Of a stretch of DNA of 64,000 bases, positions 8,186 through 17,361 are shown piece after piece. The position numbers and the translations under genes are program-made. Origin of the DNA: Cytobacillus sp. NJ13 (GTDB taxonomy: Bacteria; Bacillota; Bacilli; Bacillales; Cytobacillaceae); the NCBI GenBank assembly GCA_030348385.1, contig JAUCFP010000006.1:434001-498000 (forward strand), written 5' to 3'. A model generated the notes under the pieces. The model saw only the letters and a list, made by a program, of their open reading frames with translations. It was not told where the DNA came from and searched no databases. Positions within the stretch are counted from its first letter, which is position 1. Each line of letters begins with the position of its first letter.

Positions 8186-8662
8186 ATGACACAACGTATT
8201 AATTACATGCAGCATTCACCGGAATTTTTCAACAAGATGATGGCACTGAGCAATGCAGAGAAGGAAAGTTCAATTGAGGAAAAAATCCGTCATCTCGTCC
8301 ACATTAGAGCTTCCCAAATGAATGGGTGCGGATTTTGCCTGGATATGCATATCAAGGAGGCAAAAATCCATGGCGAGAGAGAGCTTCGCCTTTATCATAT
8401 CCCGATTTGGCGCGAATCCACTCTATTTAGCCCACGCGAACGGGCAGCACTTGAATGGACAGAGATTTTGACTAAGCTACCTGCACACGGTGTTCCTGAT
8501 GATATTTATGACAGTGTTCGTGAGCAGCTATCAGAAAAAGAACTATCAGATCTTACCTTCTCCATCATGGCAATCAATGCCTGGAACCGTATCAGCATAG
8601 CTTTCAAAAATGTGCCGGGTTCTGCTGACACTGCGTTTGGATTAACTAAAGCTGGACTATGA
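8186..8662 (+). CDS. Carboxymuconolactone decarboxylase / AhpD-like family protein
   Basis: The 158-residue protein has the AhpD-type CxxC...H motif: NGCGFC with C48 and C51, then H55 in DMH. That motif gives peroxidase or related redox activity in this family. The HLVHIRASQMNGC lead-in and the helical C-terminus fit the CMD domain over nearly the full length. The start ATG at 8186 follows AAAAGGGG. The gene converges on an ECF41 sigma factor gene and carries an ECF41-type promoter, the known pairing for such sigma factors. Its substrate is unknown; response to oxidative or cell-envelope stress is an inference. Confidence 0.88.
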   Translation: MTQRINYMQHSPEFFNKMMALSNAEKESSIEEKIRHLVHIRASQMNGCGFCLDMHIKEAKIHGERELRLYHIPIWRESTLFSPRERAALEWTEILTKLPAHGVPDDIYDSVREQLSEKELSDLTFSIMAINAWNRISIAFKNVPGSADTAFGLTKAGL

Positions 8663-8716
8663 GTGGTATAAACCCGTAATTTTCATGTGCTTTTACAGCT
8701 TGAGTCCAACAAAAAA

Positions 8717-8752
8717 AGACCGGTAAGATGGAAGAAATCATCTTATCGGTCT
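8717..8752. terminator. Bidirectional terminator between CMD gene and sigma gene
   Basis: AGACCGGTAAGATG pairs with CATCTTATCGGTCT with one wobble. An A-run lies on the left side, so the hairpin can serve both convergent genes. Confidence 0.75.
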
Positions 8753-8784
8753 CCGTATAAATAGAACCCGGATGTAGTTTTTGT

Positions 8785-9657
8785 TTATATCCCTGTATGC
8801 TTCAGTTTGTCTGGGTTTCGGACAATGTATATGTTCCGGATCAAATTTTCCTCTGTATGAATGATTCCCACCGTATGAATGCCATCATGAGAACGTTGTA
8901 TAAAAGCAGGTTGTTCGTTAATCTGACTGATTTCAATTTGCGGAGCTCCCTCAGCCATGGATGCTTTGCGTACAGTTCCCATGAGAAAGCGAACAACGTG
9001 ATCACTCGTTTTAATTGGAAAAATAGCAGCCTTTGCTTTTCCTCCTCCATCAGAGACCAGTATAACGTTAGGATCAAGCATAGATACCATTCGCTTCATG
9101 TTTCCCTGTTTGAGTGCTGCCAGAAAGTCAGTAATCAGTTCGTTAGGGGCTGTTTCAGTATGAACAAGCTCTTCAGAGGTGATCCCCATTTTTGAACGCG
9201 CACGGCTGAACAGTTTACGGCAGTTCACCGTGCTTTTTTCCATGAGCTCTGCAATTTCTTCATAGTCAAAGCCCAGTGCCTCACGCAGGACAAAAACAAC
9301 ACGCTCCGTTGGTGTAAGCCGTTCAAGCAGTACAATCATGGCATAAGACAATAAATCACCGCGCTCGACTGATTCTATGGAATCATCATTCGAACCCGAT
9401 TGAAACAGGGGCTCGGGAAGCCATTCTCCAAAATACTGCTCTCGTTTTTTGCGCGCCGATTTTTGTAAATCATAACATCGATTTGTGACCATTTTACAAA
9501 GATAAGCTTTAGGCTCAGTCAGCTTCTCCTTTGGAACATCATATAGTTTCAAAAAAACATCATGCACAACATCCTCTGCATCAGAGGCAGATCCTGTCAA
9601 TTGATAGGCGAGCTTAAACAGCAATCCTTTATATTGCATGTACATTTCTTGCATCAT
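8785..9657 (-). CDS. ECF41-group RNA polymerase sigma factor with C-terminal regulatory extension
   Basis: The 290-residue product has sigma region 2 (about 7-70) and region 4 (about 108-160), followed by a SnoaL-like extension of about 125 residues. All three ECF41 hallmark motifs are present: WLPEP (79-83) in the linker, DGGGK (203-207) and NPDKL (281-285) in the extension. In this group the extension replaces an anti-sigma factor and tunes activity. An ECF41-type promoter at 9741-9715 on the same strand points to autoregulation. The facing CMD-family gene is the probable partner. Confidence 0.95.
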   Translation of the reverse strand: MMQEMYMQYKGLLFKLAYQLTGSASDAEDVVHDVFLKLYDVPKEKLTEPKAYLCKMVTNRCYDLQKSARKKREQYFGEWLPEPLFQSGSNDDSIESVERGDLLSYAMIVLLERLTPTERVVFVLREALGFDYEEIAELMEKSTVNCRKLFSRARSKMGITSEELVHTETAPNELITDFLAALKQGNMKRMVSMLDPNVILVSDGGGKAKAAIFPIKTSDHVVRFLMGTVRKASMAEGAPQIEISQINEQPAFIQRSHDGIHTVGIIHTEENLIRNIYIVRNPDKLKHTGI

Positions 9658-9714
9658 TTCACTTCCATTCTTATTCTGCCAAATGCTGATTTACAGGAAA
9701 GGCTACAAAAATAA

Positions 9715-9741
9715 AACGAGGTAAGGAGAAATTTTGTGACA
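9715..9741 (-). promoter_or_regulatory. ECF41-type promoter of the sigma factor gene (autoregulation)
   Basis: On the minus strand TGTCACA (9741-9735) is followed after 16 bases by CGTT (9718-9715). The -35, spacer length and -10 equal those of the promoter at 7963. It lies about 58 bases upstream of the sigma start codon. Confidence 0.8.
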
Positions 9742-10030
9742 AAGTGCAGAGGTGCTCCTGAAATTAGTACACAAACTTCTTTGTATTTAATATGTGTGTT
9801 GGCTTAGGAAGAGTTTGATTTTTTACTATCAATAAACGGCTGTGGTGTTGAAATACCGCATTTTAATATATAAAGCAGAAAATCAAAGGCGACTTTTTGA
9901 TAAACAGGTGTATCTGCTTTTAGTCTTGAATTTATATATATATTATATCTGAGCCACGTTGCTTATAAGAACAAATTATGGTTAATTTGGTTATTAAATG
10001 ATAAAATTTACAGTTGTAAACCCTTAAGAA
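9742..10030. other. Intergenic region upstream of the histidine kinase gene
   Basis: About 290 AT-rich bases hold no gene. A short palindrome TTTACAGTTGTAAA lies about 20 bases before the RBS of the next gene (near 10007-10020) and could be an operator. I cannot assign it. Confidence 0.35.
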
Positions 10031-10043
10031 AAGGGGGGATTTT

Positions 10044-11165
10044 ATGAAATCCTACTGGCTATGGATCCTATTAAATATGGTTGTTTGGCCTTTTGCTATT
10101 GCTTATCTTAACCTTCCTATAAATCAATTACCAGTTTACATAATTGGAGTAGCTTTTTATTTCCTGCTATTTTTTCTCGTTCCTTTGATCGAGAAAAAGC
10201 CCATTGTTTTGTTTTTTATATTAGGTACAAATACGGTTATTGCAGCAGCAACCCTATTTCCTTACAATGATCATTTTAATCCCTTTCTTATTCTCATCCT
10301 TTCCCTTCTAATCGCTGAGGGCTTTTATCGGCTTCCGTTTCGATACAGTATTGTGAATGGGGCAATTGGGGCATTCGCATTAGGCTTCACCACTTTACAT
10401 AGTACTCTGGGCTGGTTCTTTCAGACTTTCATAACTGTAAATATCATATTCCTTTTGATTGCTCTCATCCATTATAAAAAAACAAAGGATCATCTAATGG
10501 ATCTTGAAGCACGCCACGAGGCTATTTTCAGTGAATTTCGCGATTTAAAACGGAGAGCTGTCTCAGAGGAGGAGCTTGCCAGGCAAGAGGAGCGGGTGCT
10601 GATTGCCCATGAAATCCATGATTCAGTTGGCCATAAGCTGACCGCCCTTATCATGCAGCTCGAAATGTTCCGCCTGCAAGCCTCAGAGAACGAACAGGAA
10701 AGAGTGGAATCATTAAAGGAACTGGCTAATGAAAGCCTCAACGAAACACGCAGGGCCGTAAAATCTCTCAAGGCAAATGACACCGGCGGGCTGCCAGGCA
10801 TCCTGCGATTAATTCGCAGGCTCGAATTGGAAAACATGATGCACATTCATTTCTCTGTCAAATACGGTGCCTTCTCTGCTCCGTTGACTGGTGAACAATC
10901 CTTTGTAATCTACAGATCAGTCCAGGAAGCATTAACCAATATCATGAAGCACAGTGATGCCAAAGAAGCAGAAATCACCTTCGAAGCACCAGGCGGAAGC
11001 ATATTCCGTTTCGAAATTCGAAACCCGTCCACTGGAACGGATAGTTATCACGAAGGCTTCGGACTAAGCCAAATGCGGCAGCGGTTAGAGAAACATAATG
11101 GTGGAATGAAGGTGTACCAAACTGAAGGACACTTCATAGTTAACGGATTCATTAAAATAAGGTAG
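10044..11165 (+). CDS. lnrJ: Sensor histidine kinase, LnrJ-like
   Basis: This 373-residue kinase of the NarL/DesK type has about five hydrophobic segments in residues 5-142, a helical linker, and a HisKA_3 domain whose HEIHDSVGHKL motif carries the phospho-acceptor H192. A HATPase domain follows, with an N-box EALTNIMKHSDA and a G-box GFGLSQMRQRLEKHNGG. The start follows AAGGGGGGA. The response regulator, ABC ATPase and two ABC-2 permeases follow in the order of Bacillus subtilis lnrJKLMN (yfiJ-N), the linearmycin resistance system. The name rests on gene order and domain match; the inducing molecule here could differ. Confidence 0.75.
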   Translation: MKSYWLWILLNMVVWPFAIAYLNLPINQLPVYIIGVAFYFLLFFLVPLIEKKPIVLFFILGTNTVIAAATLFPYNDHFNPFLILILSLLIAEGFYRLPFRYSIVNGAIGAFALGFTTLHSTLGWFFQTFITVNIIFLLIALIHYKKTKDHLMDLEARHEAIFSEFRDLKRRAVSEEELARQEERVLIAHEIHDSVGHKLTALIMQLEMFRLQASENEQERVESLKELANESLNETRRAVKSLKANDTGGLPGILRLIRRLELENMMHIHFSVKYGAFSAPLTGEQSFVIYRSVQEALTNIMKHSDAKEAEITFEAPGGSIFRFEIRNPSTGTDSYHEGFGLSQMRQRLEKHNGGMKVYQTEGHFIVNGFIKIR

Positions 11166-11345
11166 TTTTCGTAAAGGCTTTTTGGGCGCTTATTTGAATA
11201 TATTCACTGAGTTGATTGCAGCGGAAGGCGCGAGACTCCTGTGGGAGTAGCGAACCAGGGGAGACCCCGCAGACGCGCAGCGGCGAGGAGGCTCCCGGTA
11301 GCCCCACGGAAAGCGAGTGCCTGCAGCGGAAATCAACGGGCTAAA
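11161..11345. repeat. Dispersed GC-rich Bacillus-type repeat, copy 1
   Basis: A core starting TGAGTTGATTGCAGCGGAAGG and closing GCGGAAATCAACGG shares long stretches with the copy at 33281-33560, including GAGACCCCGCAGACGC and CGGAAAGCGAG. The ends (GTTGATT...AATCAAC) are inverted. It sits between the kinase and regulator genes and is much richer in GC than its surroundings. It is a non-coding, probably transcribed element of unknown function. Confidence 0.8.
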
Positions 11346-11376
11346 TTCAAAGACTATCTATAAGAGAGGTGATACC

Positions 11377-12009
11377 ATGATTCGAATACTCCTCGCAGAA
11401 GACCAGGTAATGGTAAGACAGGGCTTAAAAATGATGATTGAAACTGAACCTGAGTTCAAAGTCACAGGCGAAACAGATAACGGCAAAGAAGCCATCGCAC
11501 TTTGTGAAAAAAGGCAATTTGACATTGCCATCCTTGATATCCGCATGCCTGTAATGGATGGACTAAAAGCAGCAAAGACCATCCAATCCCGCTGGCCCCA
11601 TACCAAAATCCTAATGCTGACAACCTTCGATGACGATAATTATGTCATGGAGGCGCTTCGCATCGGCGTGAGCGGCTACATTTTAAAAAACGGTGACACG
11701 GATTCACTGCTCCGTTCAATCCGAAGTGCACTTAAGGGCGGATTATCCATAGAAGAGGGGGTAGCTGCAAAGGTCGTTCCTCAATTAATGAAGCAGCAGG
11801 ACACCAAGGAACCCGATCCTTCGCTAACACCCAGGGAACGAGCCATCTTAAAGTGTATCGGGGAAGGGCTCAGCAATGGCGAAATCGCAGAACGGCTCGC
11901 CATTTCAACAGGAACCGTAAAAAATAATACGAGCCAGATTTTGACGAAGCTGGATTTAAGAGACCGGACACAGCTCGCCATCTATGCCATCCGCCATAAC
12001 CTTGTCTAA
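11377..12009 (+). CDS. lnrK: NarL-family response regulator, LnrK-like
   Basis: The start at ATG 11377 follows AGAGAGGTGA; an upstream in-frame ATG at 11317 lies inside the dispersed repeat. The 210-residue protein has a receiver domain with D54 in the LDIRMP phospho-site, T/S and K switch positions in MLTTFDDD...ILKNG, and a C-terminal LuxR helix-turn-helix (about 145-205, LTPRERAILKCIGEGLSNGEIAERL). It is the partner of the adjacent kinase and the likely activator of the ABC genes that follow. Confidence 0.85.
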   Translation: MIRILLAEDQVMVRQGLKMMIETEPEFKVTGETDNGKEAIALCEKRQFDIAILDIRMPVMDGLKAAKTIQSRWPHTKILMLTTFDDDNYVMEALRIGVSGYILKNGDTDSLLRSIRSALKGGLSIEEGVAAKVVPQLMKQQDTKEPDPSLTPRERAILKCIGEGLSNGEIAERLAISTGTVKNNTSQILTKLDLRDRTQLAIYAIRHNLV

Positions 12010-12125
12010 TCAGATAAAATGATGAAAGTAATGGTGAAATACATAACTCGTGACGGGAGACAGTAGTGATGCTGTTTCCTTTTTTATATCTTAAATGTAT
12101 CAATTAAATAAAGGAGTGTGGAACC

Positions 12126-13058
12126 ATGCTCGAAACGGTAAAACTGACGAAAAGTTTTAAAGATAAAAAAGTGGTGGATGAAATTAACCTATACTTGCAT
12201 GCGGGCGAATCAGTCGGCCTGCTCGGACCGAATGGCGCCGGTAAATCAACGACGATTTCCATGATTGCATCCCTTATTCGGCCGACGTCCGGGGATGTAA
12301 AGCTTGATGGGAAAAGCACGATTCAAAACCCTTCTGATCTCAGAAAAGTGCTGGGGGTAGTCCCACAGGAAATCGCATTATACGAGGAGCTATCAGCCTA
12401 TGAAAATCTGAAGTTTTTCGGAAAAGCCTATCGTGTTGAAAAAGAAACCCTGGAAGTCCGTATTCAGGAAGTGCTGGATATGGTCGGCTTAAAGGATCGC
12501 CAAAAGGAGCTGATTAAAACCTTTTCAGGCGGAATGAAACGAAGAATCAACATCGCTGCTGCTCTGCTGCATAACCCGAAAATCCTCATACTCGATGAAC
12601 CGACTGTCGGCATTGACCCCCAGTCACGAAACCATATATTAGAAACCGTTCGTGAATTAAATCAAACCCAAGGCACTACTGTCCTGTATACGAGCCATTA
12701 CATGGAGGAGGTCGAGCAATTATGCAATCGTGTCTACATCATGGACCATGGAAAAATCATCGCAACGGGCAGCAAGGAAGAATTGCTGAGCATCTTATCC
12801 AGTGAAGATACCATCGGGGTTCAGCTCAGCAAGAGAAGTGAAGAATTCACGGATAAAATTAAAACATTGCCAGATGTTCTTCAAGTGGAGCAAACGAATG
12901 AAGGGCTACGCATTCTGGCGAAAAAGAATCATCATCTTTTAAGCAGCCTTGTGCATGCTGCAGAAAAAGAAGGCATTCAAATCATGAACTATCAAGTAGA
13001 AATTCCAAGCCTGGAGGACGTCTTTCTTCACCTGACAGGTAAAACATTGCGGGATTAA
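12126..13058 (+). CDS. lnrL: ABC transporter ATPase, LnrL-like
   Basis: The 310-residue ATPase has Walker A GPNGAGKS (34-41), a Q-loop VPQE, the signature FSGGMKRR, Walker B ILILDEPTVGID and the switch His in TSHYMEE. A C-terminal extension of about 90 residues is typical of DrrA/CcmA-type exporters. The length matches LnrL (about 310). It energises the two membrane subunits encoded directly downstream, the next start lying 12 bases after its stop. The likely role is export or removal of membrane-active antibiotics. Confidence 0.85.
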   Translation: MLETVKLTKSFKDKKVVDEINLYLHAGESVGLLGPNGAGKSTTISMIASLIRPTSGDVKLDGKSTIQNPSDLRKVLGVVPQEIALYEELSAYENLKFFGKAYRVEKETLEVRIQEVLDMVGLKDRQKELIKTFSGGMKRRINIAAALLHNPKILILDEPTVGIDPQSRNHILETVRELNQTQGTTVLYTSHYMEEVEQLCNRVYIMDHGKIIATGSKEELLSILSSEDTIGVQLSKRSEEFTDKIKTLPDVLQVEQTNEGLRILAKKNHHLLSSLVHAAEKEGIQIMNYQVEIPSLEDVFLHLTGKTLRD

Positions 13059-13070
13059 GGAGAGGTGAAA

Positions 13071-14336
13071 ATGGGCGCTTTTATTAAAAAAGATCTTCTG
13101 GTTTTCTGGAGAGACCGCAAAGAGATCTTAATGGCATTATTGCTTCCTATCCTAATCATTGTGATCTTGAATTTTGCCTTTTCAGGCCTTTTCAAGGATG
13201 AAAAAACGATGCAAATAGATATTTCAGTGGTGAAGGAAGATGATGTGAAGAAGGGGAAGGAGCAATTTGCAGCTGCTGTAGAGGCGAAGGGAATATCATC
13301 TGAAGAAAAAAGTGCAGTCCTTGCAGAAGCAGAAAAGCTTGATCCTGTAAAGCTTATTCAGGATTTTCTGAACAGCTCTGATTTGAAGGAATGGGTGACT
13401 GTAAAGGACCTGAGTGAACAGGAAGCAGCGGAACAAGTGAAAAACGGGGAACTGGATGCGATTATTAAGATTCCAGAAGGGTTTACGTTTGAGTCGCTAT
13501 CACATGTTCTATTAGGGGAAACATCTCAAGGATCCATAACCATTTTAGCGGAGGAGGAATCAGCAGAGGTCAGCACCCTGCAAGAGGTCGTCCATAGCTT
13601 TATTAATACTTTAAATACACAGTTTGCCCTTGGGAGTAAAGGAGTCCAGGCCGCAGCAGAACCCATTTTGCCAAAGGGAGGCAAGGAAGTGGTTGAGGGG
13701 GATGATGGTGCGGATGCTTATACGATTTCCCAATATTTCACGATCGCAGTCGGCACCCTTTTTGCCTTATTTATGGCTCAAACCGTTTCGTTAAAGACGA
13801 TGACAGAAAAGCGGGAGCAGGTGTTTAATCGGATTTTATTAACGAATAGCCATCCATTGTCCTTCTTAATTGGGAAAACGGTCTCAGCTTTTGTTCTCTC
13901 CATTATACAATTCGCGATTACCCTGACGACAGTTCAATTGCTGTTAAATGTATTTCCGGAAAAATCAATCACGTTTTGGGCGGGATTAATGGTTGTCATG
14001 CTGGCATTTGCCTTAACAGTAGGGGGACTTTCTGCTTTATTTACGGCTCTCACTCTCCATTTAAGCGACAGTAATGCAGCAAGTGGAATTTCTACTCTGA
14101 TCATTATGGGGTTTGGCGTTCTGGGCGGCAGCTTCTTTCCGCTTGAAGGACTTCCGGAGCCCATTCAAAAAATCGGGGAATGGACACCAAATGGCCTGAC
14201 ACAGACAGCCCTTATTGAATGGGTTCAATATAGCCATTTCAATGACTTGCTATTCCCGATTATTTTTCTGATGGGTGTATTTATCATTTGTTTTGCCATC
14301 AGTGTGTCAATCTTTCCAAAAAGGGGGCGAAGCTGA
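13071..14336 (+). CDS. lnrM: ABC-2 type permease, LnrM-like
   Basis: The start at ATG 13071 lies 8 bases after AAGGAG (13057-13062); the in-frame GTG at 13065 is too close to it. The 421-residue protein has one N-terminal membrane helix (about 18-38), a large external domain to about residue 215, and then five to six membrane helices, the YhgE/ABC-2 layout. A GVLGGSFFPLEGLPEP motif near the C-terminus is typical of ABC-2 permeases. It forms the channel together with the next gene's product. Confidence 0.82.
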   Translation: MGAFIKKDLLVFWRDRKEILMALLLPILIIVILNFAFSGLFKDEKTMQIDISVVKEDDVKKGKEQFAAAVEAKGISSEEKSAVLAEAEKLDPVKLIQDFLNSSDLKEWVTVKDLSEQEAAEQVKNGELDAIIKIPEGFTFESLSHVLLGETSQGSITILAEEESAEVSTLQEVVHSFINTLNTQFALGSKGVQAAAEPILPKGGKEVVEGDDGADAYTISQYFTIAVGTLFALFMAQTVSLKTMTEKREQVFNRILLTNSHPLSFLIGKTVSAFVLSIIQFAITLTTVQLLLNVFPEKSITFWAGLMVVMLAFALTVGGLSALFTALTLHLSDSNAASGISTLIIMGFGVLGGSFFPLEGLPEPIQKIGEWTPNGLTQTALIEWVQYSHFNDLLFPIIFLMGVFIICFAISVSIFPKRGRS

Positions 14337-15439
14337 TGTATCCAGTGTTTTACGCGCAATTTTTAAAGGACAAACGAAAACCGCTTCTAATCCTCTTATT
14401 TATTGGCATAAGCATTTTAGCTACTCTTATTTTTGGAAACTCAGCCTGGCAGACGAATGCCTCTGTTGCTGTGTTTGCCTCCGGGCCAAATGCAGAGGAG
14501 ATTGAACAAAAATGGGTTAAGTTATTAAATAAGGATAATGAAAATACTGAATATGTGATTTCAGAAGAAGGGGCAGCACGTGAACAGGTTAGAGAGGGAA
14601 AAAGAGATGTTGCCATTCTATTAATGGAACAGGATTATCGCTTAATAACCGCATCTGATATGCCCAACATCCAGCTAATAGAGCAGGAAGTTCATAAAGC
14701 ATTTACGGAGGAAGCACAGCTTCAGGCGATTGCAGGCTCAGCAGATACAGCAGAATTAAGAGAAGAAATCGAACGCTACCTGGAAAAACCGCCACTGACC
14801 GTTACAACCAAAAGCGTGAATGGCGGAGAATTGACCAGCCATAATATGGGGACCCAGCTGCTGTTTGGCTTTACCTTGTTTATTGCCATGTTCACCATTG
14901 GATTTAAGGTCAATGGCATTAATGCGGATAAAGTCAGCGGGGTGTGGAACCGTCTGAACCTTTCGCCAGTAAGTAAAACCAATATGTATACCGGTCATTT
15001 ACTGTATAGCTTTTTCATTGGATTTTTTCAAATGGCTGATGTTTTTCTGATATTCAAATATGTCATGAACTATGAAATTGGGCCGCTTCCAATCATTCTG
15101 ACGATAGCAGCCGTCTTTACATTAAGCAGTGTTAGCATGGCTATGCTTGTTGCCGGCTTTACCAAAACGCCGGAAAAGTTCAATATGGTTTATCCATCTG
15201 TTATTCCGATGATCCCGATTATCAGCGGTGTTTATGTACCGCCGGGCGTAATGGATAATCCGGTATTCACCTTTATTGCTGACCTGTTCCCTCTAGGCTA
15301 TGCGCACGAAGCGATGATGAATGCTGCTCTCTTTGGTGCTGACTGGAGTGAGATTCTGCTGCCGGTTTCGTTAATGCTGTTAATTGCAGTTATTTATATG
15401 GGGATTGGGATTAATTTAGGGGAGCGGGGCAGGCGGTAA
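14336..15439 (+). CDS. lnrN: ABC-2 type permease, LnrN-like
   Basis: ATG 14336 overlaps the previous stop as TGATG, showing translational coupling; an AAAGGGGGC RBS is inside the previous gene. The 367-residue protein repeats the layout of its neighbour: an N-terminal helix, an external domain of about 150 residues, then about six helices, with PIISGVYVPPGVMDNP near the end. It is the second membrane subunit of the putative linearmycin-type exporter. Confidence 0.82.
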   Translation: MYPVFYAQFLKDKRKPLLILLFIGISILATLIFGNSAWQTNASVAVFASGPNAEEIEQKWVKLLNKDNENTEYVISEEGAAREQVREGKRDVAILLMEQDYRLITASDMPNIQLIEQEVHKAFTEEAQLQAIAGSADTAELREEIERYLEKPPLTVTTKSVNGGELTSHNMGTQLLFGFTLFIAMFTIGFKVNGINADKVSGVWNRLNLSPVSKTNMYTGHLLYSFFIGFFQMADVFLIFKYVMNYEIGPLPIILTIAAVFTLSSVSMAMLVAGFTKTPEKFNMVYPSVIPMIPIISGVYVPPGVMDNPVFTFIADLFPLGYAHEAMMNAALFGADWSEILLPVSLMLLIAVIYMGIGINLGERGRR

Positions 15440-15540
15440 GGTGGAAGTAGCAAATACGAGGGCTGCCATTCTCGGCATCTGGAGCAGCGACTTTCCTTAT
15501 TGTTCCCTCATGCTGTTCTAAAGTGGTTTTCATAAAATAA

Positions 15541-15580
15541 ATGTGCCTGCCTTTTCTGATAAAGGGCAGGCATTTTTATG
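15541..15580 (+). terminator. Terminator of the lnr-like operon
   Basis: ATGTGCCTGCC pairs with GGGCAGGCAT (one mismatch), followed by TTTTTAT. It lies 100 bases after the last permease. Confidence 0.75.
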
Positions 15581-15601
15581 GTACAAAATTTAGCAATACA
15601 T

Positions 15602-16159
15602 TTATTCTGCCGGATAAAATAAAATCATACTGACACGTGCCAAAGACTTCCCAGAATTATGATAGGTATGGGGCCTATCAGCTTTGAATCTGATGGAGTC
15701 ACCGCTTTCTAACGTATATTCATCGTTATTAACCCGTATGGTGATTTCCCCATCAAAGACCACGATTAACTCTTCAGTTCCTTCGATATGTGGTTCAGCA
15801 CTAAGATATCCTCCTTTGTCAATTTCGACGGTGTACACTTCAAATCGCTTATCGTTTTCGAAAGGAAAGTAAGGATATACCCGATACCTGCCATGATCCT
15901 CTGTTAATGTCTGAATTTCCTTTTTTAAAACAACTTGAGTATCCGGCTGGGGATGATTAATCAGTGAGGTAAAAGAGATCTTTAACCCATTTGCAATCTT
16001 CCAGATGGTTGTGATCGTAGGGCTTGATTCGCCCCGTTCAATTTGGCCGATCATCGTTTTGCTTACTCCCGTTAATTCGGCCACCTTCTCTAAACTTAAT
16101 TTTTTGTTTTCTCGAAATGCTTTTAAATTCTTAGCAAGAATTAAATGAATTTCCTCCAT
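15602..16159 (-). CDS. XRE-cupin transcriptional regulator
   Basis: The 185-residue protein has an N-terminal helix-turn-helix (about 8-62, LEKVAELTGVSKTMIGQIERG) and a C-terminal cupin domain (about 110-180, EPHIEGTEELIVVFDGE...DSIRF..DRPHTYHN), the usual architecture of metabolite-sensing repressors. It diverges from a LysE-type exporter gene, and a perfect inverted repeat lies between them. It probably senses a metabolite and controls the exporter and itself. Confidence 0.88.
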   Translation of the reverse strand: MEEIHLILAKNLKAFRENKKLSLEKVAELTGVSKTMIGQIERGESSPTITTIWKIANGLKISFTSLINHPQPDTQVVLKKEIQTLTEDHGRYRVYPYFPFENDKRFEVYTVEIDKGGYLSAEPHIEGTEELIVVFDGEITIRVNNDEYTLESGDSIRFKADRPHTYHNSGKSLARVSMILFYPAE

Positions 16160-16180
16160 ATCTATATTCCTTCCGTGTGT

Positions 16181-16228
16181 ACAATATAACGTCCATGATA
16201 TACAATATATAGTAAATCGTTATATTGT
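16181..16228. promoter_or_regulatory. Inverted-repeat operator between XRE-cupin gene and LysE gene
   Basis: ACAATATAACG (16181-16191) and its exact reverse complement CGTTATATTGT (16218-16228) are separated by 26 bases. A partial third copy ACAATATAT (16202-16210) lies in between. The position between divergent starts suits the XRE regulator. Confidence 0.7.
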
Positions 16229-16272
16229 CTTTTTCGCACATTATAACATACATGCAAAGGAGGAAAGTAGCT

Positions 16273-16869
16273 ATGTCCTTATTATCTTTTTTCTTATATG
16301 TTTTTGTTACCAGCTTTACTCCAGGTCCAAACAATATTATGGCTATGCTGTTCGCTAACCGATTCGGTTTAAGAAAAACGATTCGATTTTGTTTGGGGGT
16401 AAGCGCAGGGTTCTTTGTCATTATGATACTCAGCAGTTATTTTAATTTAATGCTTCATCAATTCATTCCAAAGATTGAATGGATCATGACCATCATTGGG
16501 GTCATTTATATGCTGTTTTTGGCATTTAAAATCATGACCAGTAAACCTGATGATCAAAACAATAGTGAGGAAAAGCATAACGGCTTCTTAATCGGGATGC
16601 TTTTACAATTTATTAATCCGAAGGGGATCTTGTATGGAATTACGGTTATATCAACCTTTATCCTTCCATACCACACCTCACACACGAGTCTTATTTTCTT
16701 TTCCATTTTCCTTGCCTTTGTTGGTTTTCTCAGTACTTTTAGCTGGGGGGTTTTTGGGTCCGTTTTTCAATCCTTCCTGGCGAAGTATAGAAGTCAGTTT
16801 AATGTGATAATGGCTTTGCTGCTGGTGTATAGTGCCGGGTCGATTCTTGTGGGGTATTTCATTCGGTGA
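16273..16869 (+). CDS. LysE/RhtB-family amino-acid exporter
   Basis: ATG 16273 lies about 9 bases after AAAGGAGG; an upstream in-frame ATG at 16225 falls in the operator. The 198-residue, about six-helix membrane protein has the family motif FVTSFTPGPNNIMAM near its N-terminus and FINPKG in the middle. It should export amino acids or related metabolites. Control by the divergent XRE-cupin regulator is likely. Confidence 0.88.
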   Translation: MSLLSFFLYVFVTSFTPGPNNIMAMLFANRFGLRKTIRFCLGVSAGFFVIMILSSYFNLMLHQFIPKIEWIMTIIGVIYMLFLAFKIMTSKPDDQNNSEEKHNGFLIGMLLQFINPKGILYGITVISTFILPYHTSHTSLIFFSIFLAFVGFLSTFSWGVFGSVFQSFLAKYRSQFNVIMALLLVYSAGSILVGYFIR

Positions 16870-16892
16870 AAAATAGAATGATTGTTCAATAA

Positions 16893-16923
16893 AATGGGAT
16901 ACAGCCCGCAGCTGTATCCCATT
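16893..16923 (+). terminator. Hairpin after LysE gene
   Basis: AATGGGATACAGC pairs perfectly with GCTGTATCCCATT around a short loop. The T-tract is weak, so it is only a probable terminator. Confidence 0.55.
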
Positions 16924-17032
16924 CATGTTTAAACCCCCCTTATTTGTTAAGAATAATAATTAGCCTGAAAAATTGGCATGGCAGTATAAATGTGCCAATT
17001 TCCCATTTGGAAATCGGAAGGAACTGATGTAA

Positions 17033-17266
17033 ATGATCGCAGTTGCAGGAGTACTGATTGTTATCGCTATTATCATTGCGATCGATGCCCGTCCTCTCTG
17101 GAGAAAAAAACAAAAAAAGGAACTATGGGCATTTTCCATCCTGATGATTTTTGGAACTGCATTATGTATGCTATATGCCCTGGACGTTAAGCTTCCAAAT
17201 CCGCTGGATTGGCTTACCGCAATCTATAAGCCGCTTTCAGACATGATGAACAACTTTTTAACATGA
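17033..17266 (+). CDS. Small two-helix membrane protein, germination D-type
   Basis: The 77-residue protein has two hydrophobic helices (about 2-18 and 32-48) joined by a basic loop RPLWRKKQKK, and a C-terminal PLSDMMNNFL. Small proteins of this size and topology, called D proteins, are encoded next to many gerA-type receptor operons in Bacillus and modulate germination. Here the gene converges on a gerA-type A gene, 95 bases away. The assignment rests on size, topology and context; I see no diagnostic catalytic motif. Confidence 0.65.
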   Translation: MIAVAGVLIVIAIIIAIDARPLWRKKQKKELWAFSILMIFGTALCMLYALDVKLPNPLDWLTAIYKPLSDMMNNFLT

Positions 17267-17361
17267 AAAGGGAGGGCAGTATGCGGGATACACGGGATGA
17301 AATTTTACCATTTTCCAGCATGGCCCTTAACTTCCGCTGTTAAAATTTCTAACGCTGATTC

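Noticed and set aside
17281..17343. Short frame MRDTRDEILPFSS... after the small membrane protein gene
   Set aside because: It has a good RBS but only 20 codons, overlaps no conserved motif and ends near the stop of the convergent gene.
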